From the NCBI RefSeq assembly GCF_007829955.1, contig NZ_VIWX01000006.1, positions 124,001 through 188,000 of the forward strand: a stretch of DNA of 64,000 nt. Direction: 5' to 3'. Each line of letters begins with the position of its first letter. Within the stretch, counting starts at the first letter, position 1. The position numbers and the translations under genes are program-made. Shown in pieces: positions 1 through 8,536 of this stretch. Under the pieces are notes generated by a model. That model had not been told where the DNA came from. It searched no databases and saw only the letters and a list, made by a program, of their open reading frames with translations. This DNA comes from Saccharopolyspora dendranthemae. Its GTDB lineage: Bacteria > Actinomycetota > Actinomycetes > Mycobacteriales > Pseudonocardiaceae.

Positions 1-547
1 CGTGGACGAGGACGCGGTGACCGCGTCGCTGACCGACCCCGCGCCCGCTGAGCTGGTCACCGCGCTGGCGCAGGCCAAGGCCGAGGCGGTCGCGGCCGAG
101 CTCACCGGCTCCGAGCCCGATGCGGTGATCGTCGGGTGCGACTCGATGCTGCTGATGGCGGGCGGGGAGATCGTCGGCAAGCCCGGGACGCCGGAGGTCG
201 CGGCCCAGCGGTGGGCGCAGAACTCGGGCACCAGCGGTGAGCTGCTCACCGGGCACGCGGTCCTGCGGCTGCGCGACGGCGCCGTCACCGACCGGACCGC
301 AGGTCATCTGAGCACGACGGTCCGCTTCGGCGCTCCGACCGAGGCCGAGATCGACGCGTACGTCGCCACCGGCGAGCCGCTGCACGTGGCGGGCGGTTTC
401 ACGCTGGAGGGCTTCGGCGGGTGGTTCATCGAGGGCGTCGACGGCGACCCGTCGAGCGTCCTCGGCATCAGCCTCCCCCTCACCCGGAGGCTCCTCTCCG
501 ACCTCGGCCTCACCATCACCCACCTCTGGAACCACCCCACCCGGTAG
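1..547 (+). CDS. maf: Maf-family nucleotide pyrophosphatase, 5'-truncated
   Basis: This is the C-terminal part of a Maf/YhdE-type house-cleaning nucleoside triphosphate pyrophosphatase, which hydrolyses non-canonical or modified NTPs to NMPs in the cytoplasm. About 181 residues are visible. They include the family stretch CDSMLLMAGGEIVGKPGTPE, followed by A-x-R and a C-terminal GVDGDPSSVLGISLPL block. The GTG at position 2 reads as an internal valine: Maf proteins have about 25 more N-terminal residues, including the SASPxR substrate loop, which lie before the window. The gene ends with TAG at 545-547. In mycobacteria maf lies in a housekeeping region near acyl-CoA carboxylase genes, but the upstream neighbours are not visible here. 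Confidence 0.9.
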   Translation, partial: VDEDAVTASLTDPAPAELVTALAQAKAEAVAAELTGSEPDAVIVGCDSMLLMAGGEIVGKPGTPEVAAQRWAQNSGTSGELLTGHAVLRLRDGAVTDRTAGHLSTTVRFGAPTEAEIDAYVATGEPLHVAGGFTLEGFGGWFIEGVDGDPSSVLGISLPLTRRLLSDLGLTITHLWNHPTR

Positions 548-583
548 CCCGCACCACGTAGCCCCCACCACGTCCGGCTGAAA

Positions 584-653
584 TCCCAGTTTTAGTCATA
601 ACTGAGCCGACATTTCGGACATGATCATGGCTCGGTTTGGACTAAAACTGGGA
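584..653. repeat. 70-bp palindromic element, copy 1
   Basis: The outer arms TCCCAGTTTTAGT (584-596) and ACTAAAACTGGGA (641-653) are perfectly complementary. The stem continues inward to 608/629 with three mismatches in 25 pairs. A 20-nt core occupies 609-628. The same element recurs at 29776-29845 and 42772-42841. All three copies lie between genes. No U-tract follows, so a simple intrinsic terminator is not obvious. A mobile palindromic (REP/MITE-like) unit is more likely. Confidence 0.9.
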
Positions 654-979
654 CTTGCCGCGCAGTGCGATGCCGACATCGGGGTGAAGCGCGGCACAGA
701 ACGGGCACCTTCGGGACTTTTTCCCTCGTTCGAGTGGTTATTTTGAGTCGCTATGCCAGTTCCGCGACGGTGGTTCCTGACCTCTCGCCTGCACGTCGAC
801 CTTCGACGGCAGGCCAGCTGCGTCTGTCGCTGATCTCCTCCGGCACGAGCTGAAGCCCTCGCTCGGCCGCTCGTCCCCCGGCGCACCCGCCGCCCCGGCG
901 CTCACCCGCGGCGCTCGTGCCGCCCAGCGCTCATCACGCCCATCGGGGCACCCATCCTTCACGTCTCCAGGAGATCCCT
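654..979. other. Non-coding gap upstream of the dicarboxylate symporter
   Basis: Together with the palindromic element this is a 432-bp gap between maf and the symporter. I see no credible gene. A moderately AT-rich patch at about 717-760 could hold the symporter promoter, but I cannot define its boxes with confidence. Confidence 0.4.
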
Positions 980-2311
980 GTGTCCGACAACGCCGGGCGG
1001 TTACGCCTGCGCTTCAACCCGAAGCTGTTCGCCGTCGCCGTGCTCGCCTCGCTCGTGCTCGGCGCGCTGCTCGGCTGGGTCGCCAAGCAGACCGGAGCCG
1101 ACTGGCTGATCACGACCCTGGACACCATCGGCTCCACGTTCACCAAGCTGCTGAGCTTCACCGTGCTGCCGCTGATCTTCACCGCGATCGTGGTGGGCAT
1201 CAACAGCCTGCGCGGGCTCGGAGGCGGCCGAACCGCCGCCCGGCTCGGCGGGAAGACCGCGCTGTGGTTCGCGATCACCTCGCTGATCGCGGTGCTGATC
1301 GGCCTCGCGGTCGGCGGGCTGTTCCAGCCCGGTCGCGGGCTGCTCATCGAGCCCGATCCCGAGAAGCTGCAGGCGATCGGCCAGAAGACCCAGGGCTCCT
1401 GGCTGGACCTGCTCAACGGCCTGGTCCCGGACAACCTGATCAGCGCCTTCGCCGAGGGCGAGACACTGCAGGTGGTGTTCGTGTCGCTGATCATCGGCGC
1501 CGCCACCTACAGCCTCGGCGACAAGGCCGCGCCGTTCGTGGCGTTCAACAAGGCCGCCTTCGAGGTGATCCAGCGCGTGCTGGGCTGGATCATCCGGCTG
1601 GCCCCGCTGGGCACCCTGGGCCTGATCGGCAACGCCGTGGCGACCTACGGCAACGAGTTCTTCCTGCCGCTGGTCAAGCTGATCGGCTCCACCTACGTCG
1701 CCTGCCTGCTGGTGCTGTTCGCGGTCTACCCGCTGCTGCTGGCGCTGGTCGCCAAGGTCAGCCCCGCCCGGTTCTTCGCCAAGTCGTGGACGGTGCTGCA
1801 GTTCGCGTTCGCCTCCCGCTCCTCCGGCGCGAGCCTGCCGATGACCCGCCAGGCGGCGGAGAACCTCGGCGTTCCGCCGTCCTACGCGAGCTTCGCGGTC
1901 CCGCTGGCCAGCACCACCAAGATGGACGGCTGCGCGGCGGTCTACCCGGCCATCGGATCGCTGTTCATCGCGAACCTCTTCGGCATCCACCTCGGACCGC
2001 TGCAGTACCTGACGATCATCGCCGTGGCGGTGTTCGGCTCGATCGCCACCGCCGGCGTGACCGGCTGGTTCACCATGCTGACGCTGACCGTCGGCGCCCT
2101 GGGCTTCCCGCCCGAGGTGGTGGCGACCGGCATCGCCATCGCCTACGCGGTCGACCCGATCATGGACATGATGCGCACCGCCACCAACGTCGCCGGCCAG
2201 ATCGCCGTTCCGGTGATCGTGGCCCGCAGCGAGAACGTCCTCGACGACGAGGTGCTGACCGCGCCCAGCGCACCGCCGTTGCTGGGCGAGCGCGAACCCG
2301 CGACGGCCTGA
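980..2311 (+). CDS. Dicarboxylate/amino acid:cation symporter (DAACS family)
   Basis: This is a 443-residue multi-pass membrane transporter of the sodium:dicarboxylate symporter family (DctA/GltP type), taking up C4-dicarboxylates or acidic amino acids with Na+ or H+. The first membrane helix follows the FNPKLF segment. The serine-rich re-entrant hairpin appears as SSGASLPMT, the TM7-like segment carries TTKMDG, and the C-terminal substrate/ion site reads AVDPIMDMMRTATNVAGQ. GTG 980 is chosen because AGGAG (969-973) sits 6 nt upstream. An upstream in-frame GTG at 917 would add a proline- and histidine-rich leader with no ribosome site. The substrate cannot be fixed from sequence. It stands alone, with no two-component regulator next to it. 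Confidence 0.87.
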   Translation: MSDNAGRLRLRFNPKLFAVAVLASLVLGALLGWVAKQTGADWLITTLDTIGSTFTKLLSFTVLPLIFTAIVVGINSLRGLGGGRTAARLGGKTALWFAITSLIAVLIGLAVGGLFQPGRGLLIEPDPEKLQAIGQKTQGSWLDLLNGLVPDNLISAFAEGETLQVVFVSLIIGAATYSLGDKAAPFVAFNKAAFEVIQRVLGWIIRLAPLGTLGLIGNAVATYGNEFFLPLVKLIGSTYVACLLVLFAVYPLLLALVAKVSPARFFAKSWTVLQFAFASRSSGASLPMTRQAAENLGVPPSYASFAVPLASTTKMDGCAAVYPAIGSLFIANLFGIHLGPLQYLTIIAVAVFGSIATAGVTGWFTMLTLTVGALGFPPEVVATGIAIAYAVDPIMDMMRTATNVAGQIAVPVIVARSENVLDDEVLTAPSAPPLLGEREPATA

Positions 2312-2414
2312 TGCCCGCTGCGCGCGGCGGCACGAGAACCTCCGCCGCGCGCAGCTCCGCGGGAAACTCGCCTGGCCACTCGGCCGGGTGATTGTTCGGC
2401 CGTAGGATGGGCGT

Positions 2415-2786
2415 GTGGACAGCGGTCGGCGGGGAAAAGACCTGCGCATCGGTGACCCCGAGCGGGAGCGGGCCATTCAGCAGCTCGGCGAGCACTTCTC
2501 GGCCGGGCGCCTGGAGCTCGCCGAGTACGACGAGCGGAGCAGGCACGCCGCGGCCGCGCGCTTCGGATCCGAGCTCGACGCGCTCTTCGAGGACCTGCCC
2601 GGACCGCGCCCGTCCAGCGCGCTGGCCCCCGCCGCGACACGCCCAGCGCCGTCGCCGGGACACATCGCGCTGGCCGTCGGCGCGGTGGCGCTGCTGATGG
2701 TTCTCGTGGTGTTCGCGCGGCCCATCGGGCTGATCTTGTTGCTCCCGACGCTGGCGGTCGTCTGGTTGACCTGGCGACGCAGGTGA
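2415..2786 (+). CDS. DUF1707 domain membrane protein
   Basis: A 123-residue protein with an N-terminal DUF1707 (SHOCT-like) domain at about residues 10-60, with the typical IGDPERERAI start and the LAEYDER core. A proline/alanine linker follows, then about 40 hydrophobic residues near 82-118 that form one or two membrane helices. It ends in a WRRR positive-inside tail. DUF1707 proteins are common in actinomycetes and usually membrane-tethered; their function is not established. The start looks leaderless: TAGGAT at 2403-2408 ends 6 nt before GTG 2415. The next gene begins close by, so the two may be cotranscribed. Confidence 0.8.
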   Translation: MDSGRRGKDLRIGDPERERAIQQLGEHFSAGRLELAEYDERSRHAAAARFGSELDALFEDLPGPRPSSALAPAATRPAPSPGHIALAVGAVALLMVLVVFARPIGLILLLPTLAVVWLTWRRR

Positions 2787-2824
2787 GGACCTACCGTCAC
2801 CGACGACCACGTTTCGTTACGGTG

Positions 2825-3511
2825 ATGTCCATGCACAGCTCGCGGCCCACCGGGGTCCGACGTCTCAGCGCGTTGCTCGGCCTCGGCGCTCTCACCCTCA
2901 CCGGGTGCGGAATGTGGCAATCGGCCCCGACGGCGGGTACCGCGCCGCCACCGCCACCGCCACCCGCGCCGGTCACCAGCGCGCCGCCCTCGCTGCCGCC
3001 GCGGCCCTTCGACCTCGGCCTGGACGGCGTCGACCCGTGCGAGCTGCTCACCACCGACCAGCGCAGCCAGCTGGGCTTCGACCGCGAGCCGCTGCCGGAC
3101 TCGGACGCGGGCTTCGGCAACGCCGCCACCTGCAGCTACCGCAACACCACCGCCAAGGTCGGTGCCAGGCTCGCGCTGATCACCACCGAGAGCATGCGGG
3201 TGTGGACCGACGACACCGCGCAGGTCGAGGCCTCCCCGGTCCTGGTGGAGGGCTTCCCCGCGCTGGTGATCAAGACCCCGGGCCTGGACCTGTCCTGCAA
3301 CGTCGCGGTCGACGTGGCCGAGGGGCAGCACCTGGACGTGCTCTACCGCGACGACGGCGGGCAGCCGCCACCGCCGGTGGACCAGCTGTGCTCGGGCGCA
3401 CAGCGGGTCGCCGAGGAAGCGGTGCGGACCTTGGCCCACCCGCCGCCGACCAGCTCGGAGACCTCCGCTCCCGGTGGCTCCACGCAGCGCTCGTCGGAGT
3501 CGACCCCCTGA
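2825..3511 (+). CDS. DUF3558 lipoprotein
   Basis: A predicted secreted lipoprotein of 228 residues. The N terminus has a basic region, a hydrophobic stretch and a lipobox LTGC with the acylated cysteine at about residue 28. A proline-rich linker follows, then the DUF3558 domain beginning DPCELLTTDQ, with paired cysteines for a disulphide. I chose ATG 2825 because it gives a normal signal peptide; an in-frame GTG at 2783 and ATG 2831 are alternatives and no strong ribosome site decides. DUF3558 lipoproteins are often found beside ESX-associated genes in Pseudonocardiaceae, and here it directly precedes a PE-like/PPE-like/EspG-like trio, suggesting a cell-envelope accessory role. Confidence 0.82.
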   Translation: MSMHSSRPTGVRRLSALLGLGALTLTGCGMWQSAPTAGTAPPPPPPPAPVTSAPPSLPPRPFDLGLDGVDPCELLTTDQRSQLGFDREPLPDSDAGFGNAATCSYRNTTAKVGARLALITTESMRVWTDDTAQVEASPVLVEGFPALVIKTPGLDLSCNVAVDVAEGQHLDVLYRDDGGQPPPPVDQLCSGAQRVAEEAVRTLAHPPPTSSETSAPGGSTQRSSESTP

Positions 3512-3604
3512 TCCGGCAGCACTCCCCGCGTATGGCGGACTCCACAGCGTGACAGATCGCGGATACAGTGTCCGGCGGACGTTTCACCTGTGGGAGGGGG
3601 CAAC

Positions 3605-3955
3605 GTGCCTTTGACGGACCCGTACGGCGCGGAGTCCGGGGGCTCGATGCAGGTCGAGCCCACCGCGATTCCGCGTCTGGTCAACTCGCTGCAGGAATCG
3701 CTGGACGCGGTCGGGCTGCAGATCGAGCACGCCATCACCGAGCTCCGCATCCGCCCGTGGGCCGGCGACCCGGTCAGCACGGACGCGGCCGAGCAGTTCA
3801 ACGAGCGATCGGTCGGCGGCGGCGAGGACGCGTTGACCGCGTTGTGCGGTTACCGCGACCAGCTGCAGGCGGCCGCCGAGTCGCTGCAGGCGGCAGGCCG
3901 CCAGTACGAGCTGATCGACCACGAGAGCGCGGCCGGTCTGGGCGGGGGTTGCTGA
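3605..3955 (+). CDS. PE-like type VII secretion substrate
   Basis: A small 116-residue helical protein of the WXG100/PE type. A WAG turn lies at residues 52-54 between two predicted amphipathic helices. The C terminus carries Y101-x-x-x-D105 (YELID), which matches the YxxxD/E export signal of type VII secretion. GTG 3605 follows a GGGAGGGGG ribosome site at 3592-3600; GTG 3590 would place the site inside the gene. The PPE-like gene starts 6 bp after its stop. By analogy with mycobacterial PE-PPE pairs it probably forms a heterodimer with that product, with the EspG-like protein as chaperone. No ESX core component (EccC, EccB, EccD) is visible in the window. Confidence 0.72.
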   Translation: MPLTDPYGAESGGSMQVEPTAIPRLVNSLQESLDAVGLQIEHAITELRIRPWAGDPVSTDAAEQFNERSVGGGEDALTALCGYRDQLQAAAESLQAAGRQYELIDHESAAGLGGGC

Positions 3956-3961
3956 TCCGCG

Positions 3962-4822
3962 ATGGGTGACCACCGATGGCAGGGCTACCGGCACGCCGAG
4001 CTGTACGCGCAGATCAACGAGGGCCCGGGGGCGCACGGCTCGACCGACAGCGTCCGCCGCTGGAGCGAGCTGACCCGCGCTCTCGGCGAGATCGACGGCG
4101 GTCTGGCCGCCGCGACCTCCGCCGCGCGGAGCGGGTGGCAGGGCGCCGCGGCCGACAGCGCGAACGCCGGACTCCGCCCGCTGGGTGAGTGGGCGGTGCT
4201 GGCGCAGCAGGCGACCACCGTGATGCGCGAGCGCGCCGAGCAGCAGGCGGAGTTCATCAGCAAGGCCCGCAGCGAGATGCCGCCCCCGGTGGCGGTGACC
4301 AGCGAGGAACCCGGGACCGCGGCGACCGCGCTGACGCACCTGTTCGGCGGGCAGACCGACTACGAGGTCGAGGAAGCCCGGCAGCACGCCGCGGAGCAGC
4401 GCGCTTTCGACGTGATGCGCACCTACGAGGCCTCCACGCAGGCCAACACCACGTCGCTGGCCTCGTTCGCGGCACCGCCGCAGGTCGTGGTGGACGCCCC
4501 GGCCTCGGGTGGGTCGAGGTCCCCGGTCGGCGCACCGCAGGTGACGATCAGCTGGGGTCCCACCGCCGTCCCGCGTTCCGGCTCACCGGCCGGTGGGACC
4601 GGCAACGGCACCGCCGCTCCCGGCACCAGGCAGGAAGGCCGGCGCACGACCCGCCCCACCGGTGCCGGCGCCGGGTCCGGGCGGTCGTCCGGCAAGCGCG
4701 CCAAGGGCGGCCGGGACGACGCTGTCGAGCACGAGGTCACCGAGAAGCTGGGCGACGGCGGCTTCTTCGGCGAGCAGCAGACCAGTTCGCGTCCGGTGAT
4801 CGGCGGCGAGCCGGGTCGATGA
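3962..4822 (+). CDS. PPE-like type VII secretion protein
   Basis: A 286-residue protein whose first roughly 120 residues are helical with a W-x-G turn at 59-61 (GWQGAAADSA), as in the PPE/WXG superfamily. The remainder is low complexity, rich in Gly, Ser, Thr, Pro and Arg, and resembles the variable C-terminal tails of PPE proteins. It is the expected partner of the PE-like protein just upstream. Its TGA overlaps the ATG of the EspG-like gene (ATGA at 4819-4822), indicating translational coupling. The secretion route is inferred from family membership. The final 60 residues are charged and may be surface exposed. Confidence 0.75.
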   Translation: MGDHRWQGYRHAELYAQINEGPGAHGSTDSVRRWSELTRALGEIDGGLAAATSAARSGWQGAAADSANAGLRPLGEWAVLAQQATTVMRERAEQQAEFISKARSEMPPPVAVTSEEPGTAATALTHLFGGQTDYEVEEARQHAAEQRAFDVMRTYEASTQANTTSLASFAAPPQVVVDAPASGGSRSPVGAPQVTISWGPTAVPRSGSPAGGTGNGTAAPGTRQEGRRTTRPTGAGAGSGRSSGKRAKGGRDDAVEHEVTEKLGDGGFFGEQQTSSRPVIGGEPGR

Positions 4823-5625
4823 ACACCGCTCACCGGGCCGAGAGGTTGATCAACCTCTCGGCGCTGGAATTCGACGTGCTCACCGAACACCTGGAGATCG
4901 ACAGCGTTCCGCTGGTGCTCAAGGTCCCGTCACCGGGGCGCACCCACGCGGAGCGGGCGAAGCTGGTCGCCTCCGCGTGGCGCGCGCTCTCGAAGCGCGG
5001 CCTGATCAGCGGCGGCGCGCTCGACGCGGAGCTGGAACGGATGCTGCGGCTCGTCGCCGAGCCCGGCCGCGAGGTCGACGGGCGGAGCTGGTTGCACCGC
5101 AGCGTTCGAGTGCTGGCGGCGGCCGAGAGCGACGGCGAGCGCGCCGTGCTCGCGGTCAAGGACGGCGAGCACCTGAGCTTCTCCGCGACTTCGGCGTCGG
5201 GACTCCCGCGCGCCGCGGTCTCGCGGCTGCCGGAACTGGCTCCCGGGCCGGGCCGGTCGGTGTCGGTGCCCAGCGCCGCGCTCGACGAGGCCGCGGCGGA
5301 GGTCGGCGACAAGATCGAGCAACTCCTCTCGGCGCTGCAACGCCGAGGGGTCCGTCCCGATGACGCCGAAGCGCTGGCCGGGATGGTCGCGGGAGTCGTG
5401 GCGCAGGGGCAGTTCGGTGCGGCCGCGCGACTCCGGCACGGCCGGCGCGAGCGGGCCGAGCGCGTCGTCGGGTTCTTCGACACCGCGCTCGGCCGCTACG
5501 CGCAGCTGCGCACCACCTCCCCGTCCGGGGAGGCGTGGAGCACGATCGCTCCGGCGGACAACCGCCGCCTGGTCGGGCTCGTCGAAGAACTCCTCGACGA
5601 GGTCACCGGCTCGGCGGTCCGGTAG
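4819..5625 (+). CDS. EspG-family type VII secretion chaperone-like protein
   Basis: A 268-residue cytoplasmic protein resembling the ESX-1 secretion-associated EspG family. EspG proteins bind the tip of PPE proteins to keep PE-PPE pairs soluble and to choose their ESX channel. Visible features are the N-terminal LSALEFDVLTEHLEI segment, a helical middle, the SVSVPSAALDEAA stretch and a C-terminal helical region. It starts inside the stop of the PPE-like gene, so all three proteins are probably made in fixed ratio. A perfect 16-bp hairpin follows the stop. The family call comes from overall pattern and context rather than a single catalytic motif. Confidence 0.78.
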   Translation: MNTAHRAERLINLSALEFDVLTEHLEIDSVPLVLKVPSPGRTHAERAKLVASAWRALSKRGLISGGALDAELERMLRLVAEPGREVDGRSWLHRSVRVLAAAESDGERAVLAVKDGEHLSFSATSASGLPRAAVSRLPELAPGPGRSVSVPSAALDEAAAEVGDKIEQLLSALQRRGVRPDDAEALAGMVAGVVAQGQFGAAARLRHGRRERAERVVGFFDTALGRYAQLRTTSPSGEAWSTIAPADNRRLVGLVEELLDEVTGSAVR

Positions 5626-5630
5626 CCGAG

Positions 5631-5678
5631 TTCGCGCGAAGTTCGAGCCCCGGCTTCGGGAGTCGAACTTCGCGCGAA
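5631..5678. terminator. Bidirectional terminator between the EspG-like gene and glpD
   Basis: The 16-bp arms TTCGCGCGAAGTTCGA (5631-5646) and TCGAACTTCGCGCGAA (5663-5678) are perfectly complementary around a GC-rich 16-nt loop that can fold further. The hairpin lies between two converging genes and should stop transcription from both sides. Each outer arm also begins with the self-palindrome TTCGCGCGAA. Confidence 0.8.
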
Positions 5679-5703
5679 ATTCGCCTGCTGCGCGCGTGCC
5701 CCG

Positions 5704-7446
5704 TCAGACCACGGGTTCCACGAGGCTGCTGCGGGCTTCCGGGGCCGCCGAGCGCTTGGCGTCGGCCGCCTGGTCGCTCGGTTCGGTCTGCGAGTCCCGT
5801 TCGGCCTGGACCCGCTCGGTGTAGACCGCGATCTCGCGGGCGATGGTCTTCTCGTCCCAGCCGAGCACCTCGGCCATCAGCCGCGCCACGGCGTCAGCGC
5901 AGTCGACACCTCGGTGCGGGTACTCGATGGAGATCCGGGTGCGCCGGGTGAGCACGTCCTCCAGGTGCATCGCGCCTTCGTGGCTGCACGCGTAGACGAT
6001 CTCGGCCTGCAGGTAGTTCGGCGCGGCGGGAACCGGCTTGAGCAGCTCGGGGCGCTTCTCGGCGGCTCCGAGCACGTCGTGGATCTCCGAGCCGTAGCGG
6101 TCCAGCAGGTGCCGGATCCGGTACGGGTGCACGCCGTGCGCCGCCGCCAGCTGGTCGGCCTGGTTGACCAGCGCGTGGTAACCGTCGGCCCCGATCAGCG
6201 GGACCTGGTCGGTGATCGACGAGGCCATCCGGCCGGGGATGTCCGGCGAGACGGTGTCGACCGCGTCGGCGGCCATGACCCGGTAGGTCGTGTACTTGCC
6301 CCCCGCGATGGCCACCAGACCCGGAGCCACCCGCGCGACCGCGTGCTCGCGGGAGAGCTTGGAGCTCTCCTCGCTCTCGCCCGCCAGCAGCGGCCGGAGC
6401 CCGGCGTAGACGCCCTCGATGTCGTCGTGCGTCAACGGGGTGGCCAGCACCGAGTTGACGTGTTCGAGCAGGTAGTCGATGTCGGCCTTGGTCGCCGACG
6501 GGTGCGCCAGGTCGAGGTGCCAGTCGGTGTCGGTGGTGCCGATGATCCAGTGGTTGCCCCACGGGATCACGAACAGCACGGACTTCTCGGTGCGCAGGAT
6601 CATTCCGCTCTCGGCGACGATCCGGTCGCGCGGGACGACGATGTGCACGCCCTTGCTGGAGCGGACGCGGAACCGCCCGCGACCTCCGGACAGCTTCTGC
6701 AGCTCGTCGGTCCACACACCGGTCGCGTTGATCACGGCGTGAGCGCGGACCTCGACCTCCTCAGCGGTCTCCACGTCGCGCACCCGGAGTCCGGCGACGC
6801 GGTCGGCTTCCCGCAGGAACCCGGTGACCTGCATGGAGGTCGTGACCACCGCGCCGTAGCGCGCTGCGGTGCGGGCGACGGTCATGGTGTGCCGGGCGTC
6901 GTCGGCCTGCGCGTCGTAGTAGCGGATGCCGCCGATCAGAGCGCTGCTCTTGAGCGCGGGAACCATGCGCAGCGCGCCCGCGCGGCTGAGGTGCTTCTGC
7001 CCCGGCACCGACCGGGCGCCGCCCATCGTGTCGTACATGAGCAGGCCGGCCGCGGTGTACGGGCGCTCCCAGAACCGGCGGGTCAGCGGGTAGAGGAACG
7101 GAACCGGCTTGACCAGGTGCGGAGCGATCCGCGTCAGCATCAGCTCGCGTTCCCGCAGCGCCTCGCGCACCAGCGAGAACTCCAGCTGCTCCAGGTAGCG
7201 CAGCCCGCCGTGGAACAACTTGCTGGAACGGCTCGACGTCCCGGCCGCCAGGTCGCGGGCCTCGACCAGCGCGACCCGGAGCCCTCGGGTGGCCGCGTCC
7301 AGCGCCGCACCGGCGCCGGTCACGCCACCGCCGATCACCACGACGTCGAATTCCTCGGTTCCGAGCCGCTTCCAGTTCTCGGCCCGCTCGGTGGGTCCCA
7401 GCGTGCCCTTCAGCCGGTTTCCGGTCTCGGTCTTGTCTTTGGACAC
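5704..7446 (-). CDS. glpD: Glycerol-3-phosphate dehydrogenase (FAD, membrane-associated)
   Basis: A 580-residue aerobic glycerol-3-phosphate dehydrogenase oxidising glycerol 3-phosphate to dihydroxyacetone phosphate and passing electrons to quinone. The FAD-binding Rossmann motif VVIGGGVTGAGAALDA lies near residue 34, followed by GTSSRSSKLFHGGLRYLE, the substrate-site block GVWTDELQ, the IIGTTDTDW segment and the IAGGKYTTYR signature. The DUF-type C-terminal helical domain is present. Start GTG 7446 is set by GAGGAGG at 7451-7457. The final 25 residues, rich in Ser, Ala and Glu, extend beyond typical family members. It sits beside the DeoR-type regulator and divergent glpFK, completing the glycerol pathway. 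It is probably glpD2 of the mycobacterial nomenclature. Confidence 0.93.
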   Translation of the reverse strand: MSKDKTETGNRLKGTLGPTERAENWKRLGTEEFDVVVIGGGVTGAGAALDAATRGLRVALVEARDLAAGTSSRSSKLFHGGLRYLEQLEFSLVREALRERELMLTRIAPHLVKPVPFLYPLTRRFWERPYTAAGLLMYDTMGGARSVPGQKHLSRAGALRMVPALKSSALIGGIRYYDAQADDARHTMTVARTAARYGAVVTTSMQVTGFLREADRVAGLRVRDVETAEEVEVRAHAVINATGVWTDELQKLSGGRGRFRVRSSKGVHIVVPRDRIVAESGMILRTEKSVLFVIPWGNHWIIGTTDTDWHLDLAHPSATKADIDYLLEHVNSVLATPLTHDDIEGVYAGLRPLLAGESEESSKLSREHAVARVAPGLVAIAGGKYTTYRVMAADAVDTVSPDIPGRMASSITDQVPLIGADGYHALVNQADQLAAAHGVHPYRIRHLLDRYGSEIHDVLGAAEKRPELLKPVPAAPNYLQAEIVYACSHEGAMHLEDVLTRRTRISIEYPHRGVDCADAVARLMAEVLGWDEKTIAREIAVYTERVQAERDSQTEPSDQAADAKRSAAPEARSSLVEPVV

Positions 7447-7708
7447 CGCGTCCTCCTCGCTTCGGTCGCGTCCCACCGTTGATGGCTGTCTGTGGACTCG
7501 TTCTGGTTGGCGGTGCACGTGGCGGATCCTCAAGGGCCCGCTGGCTTCGTGCGCCGCTCGACGAGCACGTGCACTGCGCGGCGCTTCGGAGCTCTCGCCG
7601 GAGAACCGCCTCGTGCGAACGGCTTTCCGGTTCGCGGCTGCGCCGCTCGCCCGCGGCTCCCGGCCCGCGAAACCGATCCTGCGCGCGGGCGGCGCACCTC
7701 GTTGGTCA

Positions 7709-8536
7709 TCATGCCCGACCGGCCCCCTGCGTGCCTGCCGCAGCGCGTCCCGGTGCGGCCGCTTGTTCGACGAGCGCACCCCTCTCGCGCAGGACCTCGA
7801 TCTGGTTGCCCGGGGTCTTCGAGTCGACGATGACGATGTCGAAGTCCTCGACGGGTGCGACCGCGTGCAGCGCGCGCCTGCGGAACTTCGTGTGGTCGAC
7901 GTAGAGCACCGTGCGCTGCGCTGCGGCGAGCATCGCCTTCTTGATCTGCACCATCTCCTGCTGCGGGTAGCAGCAGATGCCGTCGGTCACCGCGGACACC
8001 GACATGATCGACAGGTCCACCCGCAGGTTGCGCAGCGAATCCAGCGCCATGCCACCGACGAACGCGTCGGCCCACGGCAGGTAGTCGCCGCCGATGCAGA
8101 TCAGGCTGATCCCGGGCGCCGCGGACAGCTCGTCGAAAACGCCCCTGTGGTTGGTGACGACGGTCAGCGGCGCGCGCTCGGGCAGCAGCCGGGCCAGGTG
8201 CACACCGGTGGTGGAGTCGTCGAGCACCAGCGCCTGGCCGGGCTCGATGAGCTCGGCGGCGGCGTGGGCCAACTCCTCCTTCTCCGCCTGGTTCTGCTGC
8301 AACCGGTATTCCGAGGCCGCTTCGTAGAGCAGCGACGACGCGGCCGAGACGTTCCCCCGGTTGCGGTGGACCAGGCCCTGCGATTCGAGGTCGGCGAGGT
8401 CCCGGTACACGGTCATGGCGCTGGCGCCGATGGTCGCGACCAGATCGTCGATGCGCAGCGTTCCCTCCGCCATCACCAGCTCGGTGATCTTGCGGCGCCG
8501 GTCCTGCTGCTTGCCGGACGGTCGTCGGCCGGACAT
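7709..8536 (-). CDS. DeoR-family transcriptional regulator, probable GlpR
   Basis: A 275-residue repressor-type regulator. The N-terminal winged helix-turn-helix spans about residues 12-70 (RRRKITELVMAEGTLRIDDL, then ASAMTVYRDLADLE). The DeoRC sensor domain follows, with the phosphate-sugar-binding stretch LVLDDSTTGVHLARLLPE and C-terminal FVGG and VDHTKF elements. ATG 8536 follows GAGGAGC (8541-8547). A 30-residue arginine/glutamine tail lies after the sensor fold. Placement between glpD and glpFK suggests it senses glycerol 3-phosphate and controls both flanks. That role is inferred from position; DeoR proteins bind various sugar phosphates. Confidence 0.85.
   Translation of the reverse strand: MSGRRPSGKQQDRRRKITELVMAEGTLRIDDLVATIGASAMTVYRDLADLESQGLVHRNRGNVSAASSLLYEAASEYRLQQNQAEKEELAHAAAELIEPGQALVLDDSTTGVHLARLLPERAPLTVVTNHRGVFDELSAAPGISLICIGGDYLPWADAFVGGMALDSLRNLRVDLSIMSVSAVTDGICCYPQQEMVQIKKAMLAAAQRTVLYVDHTKFRRRALHAVAPVEDFDIVIVDSKTPGNQIEVLRERGALVEQAAAPGRAAAGTQGAGRA

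Noticed and set aside
1001..2476. 491-codon minus-strand frame opposite the symporter
   Set aside because: High-GC shadow frame with low-complexity composition; the plus strand encodes a recognisable transporter with a ribosome site.
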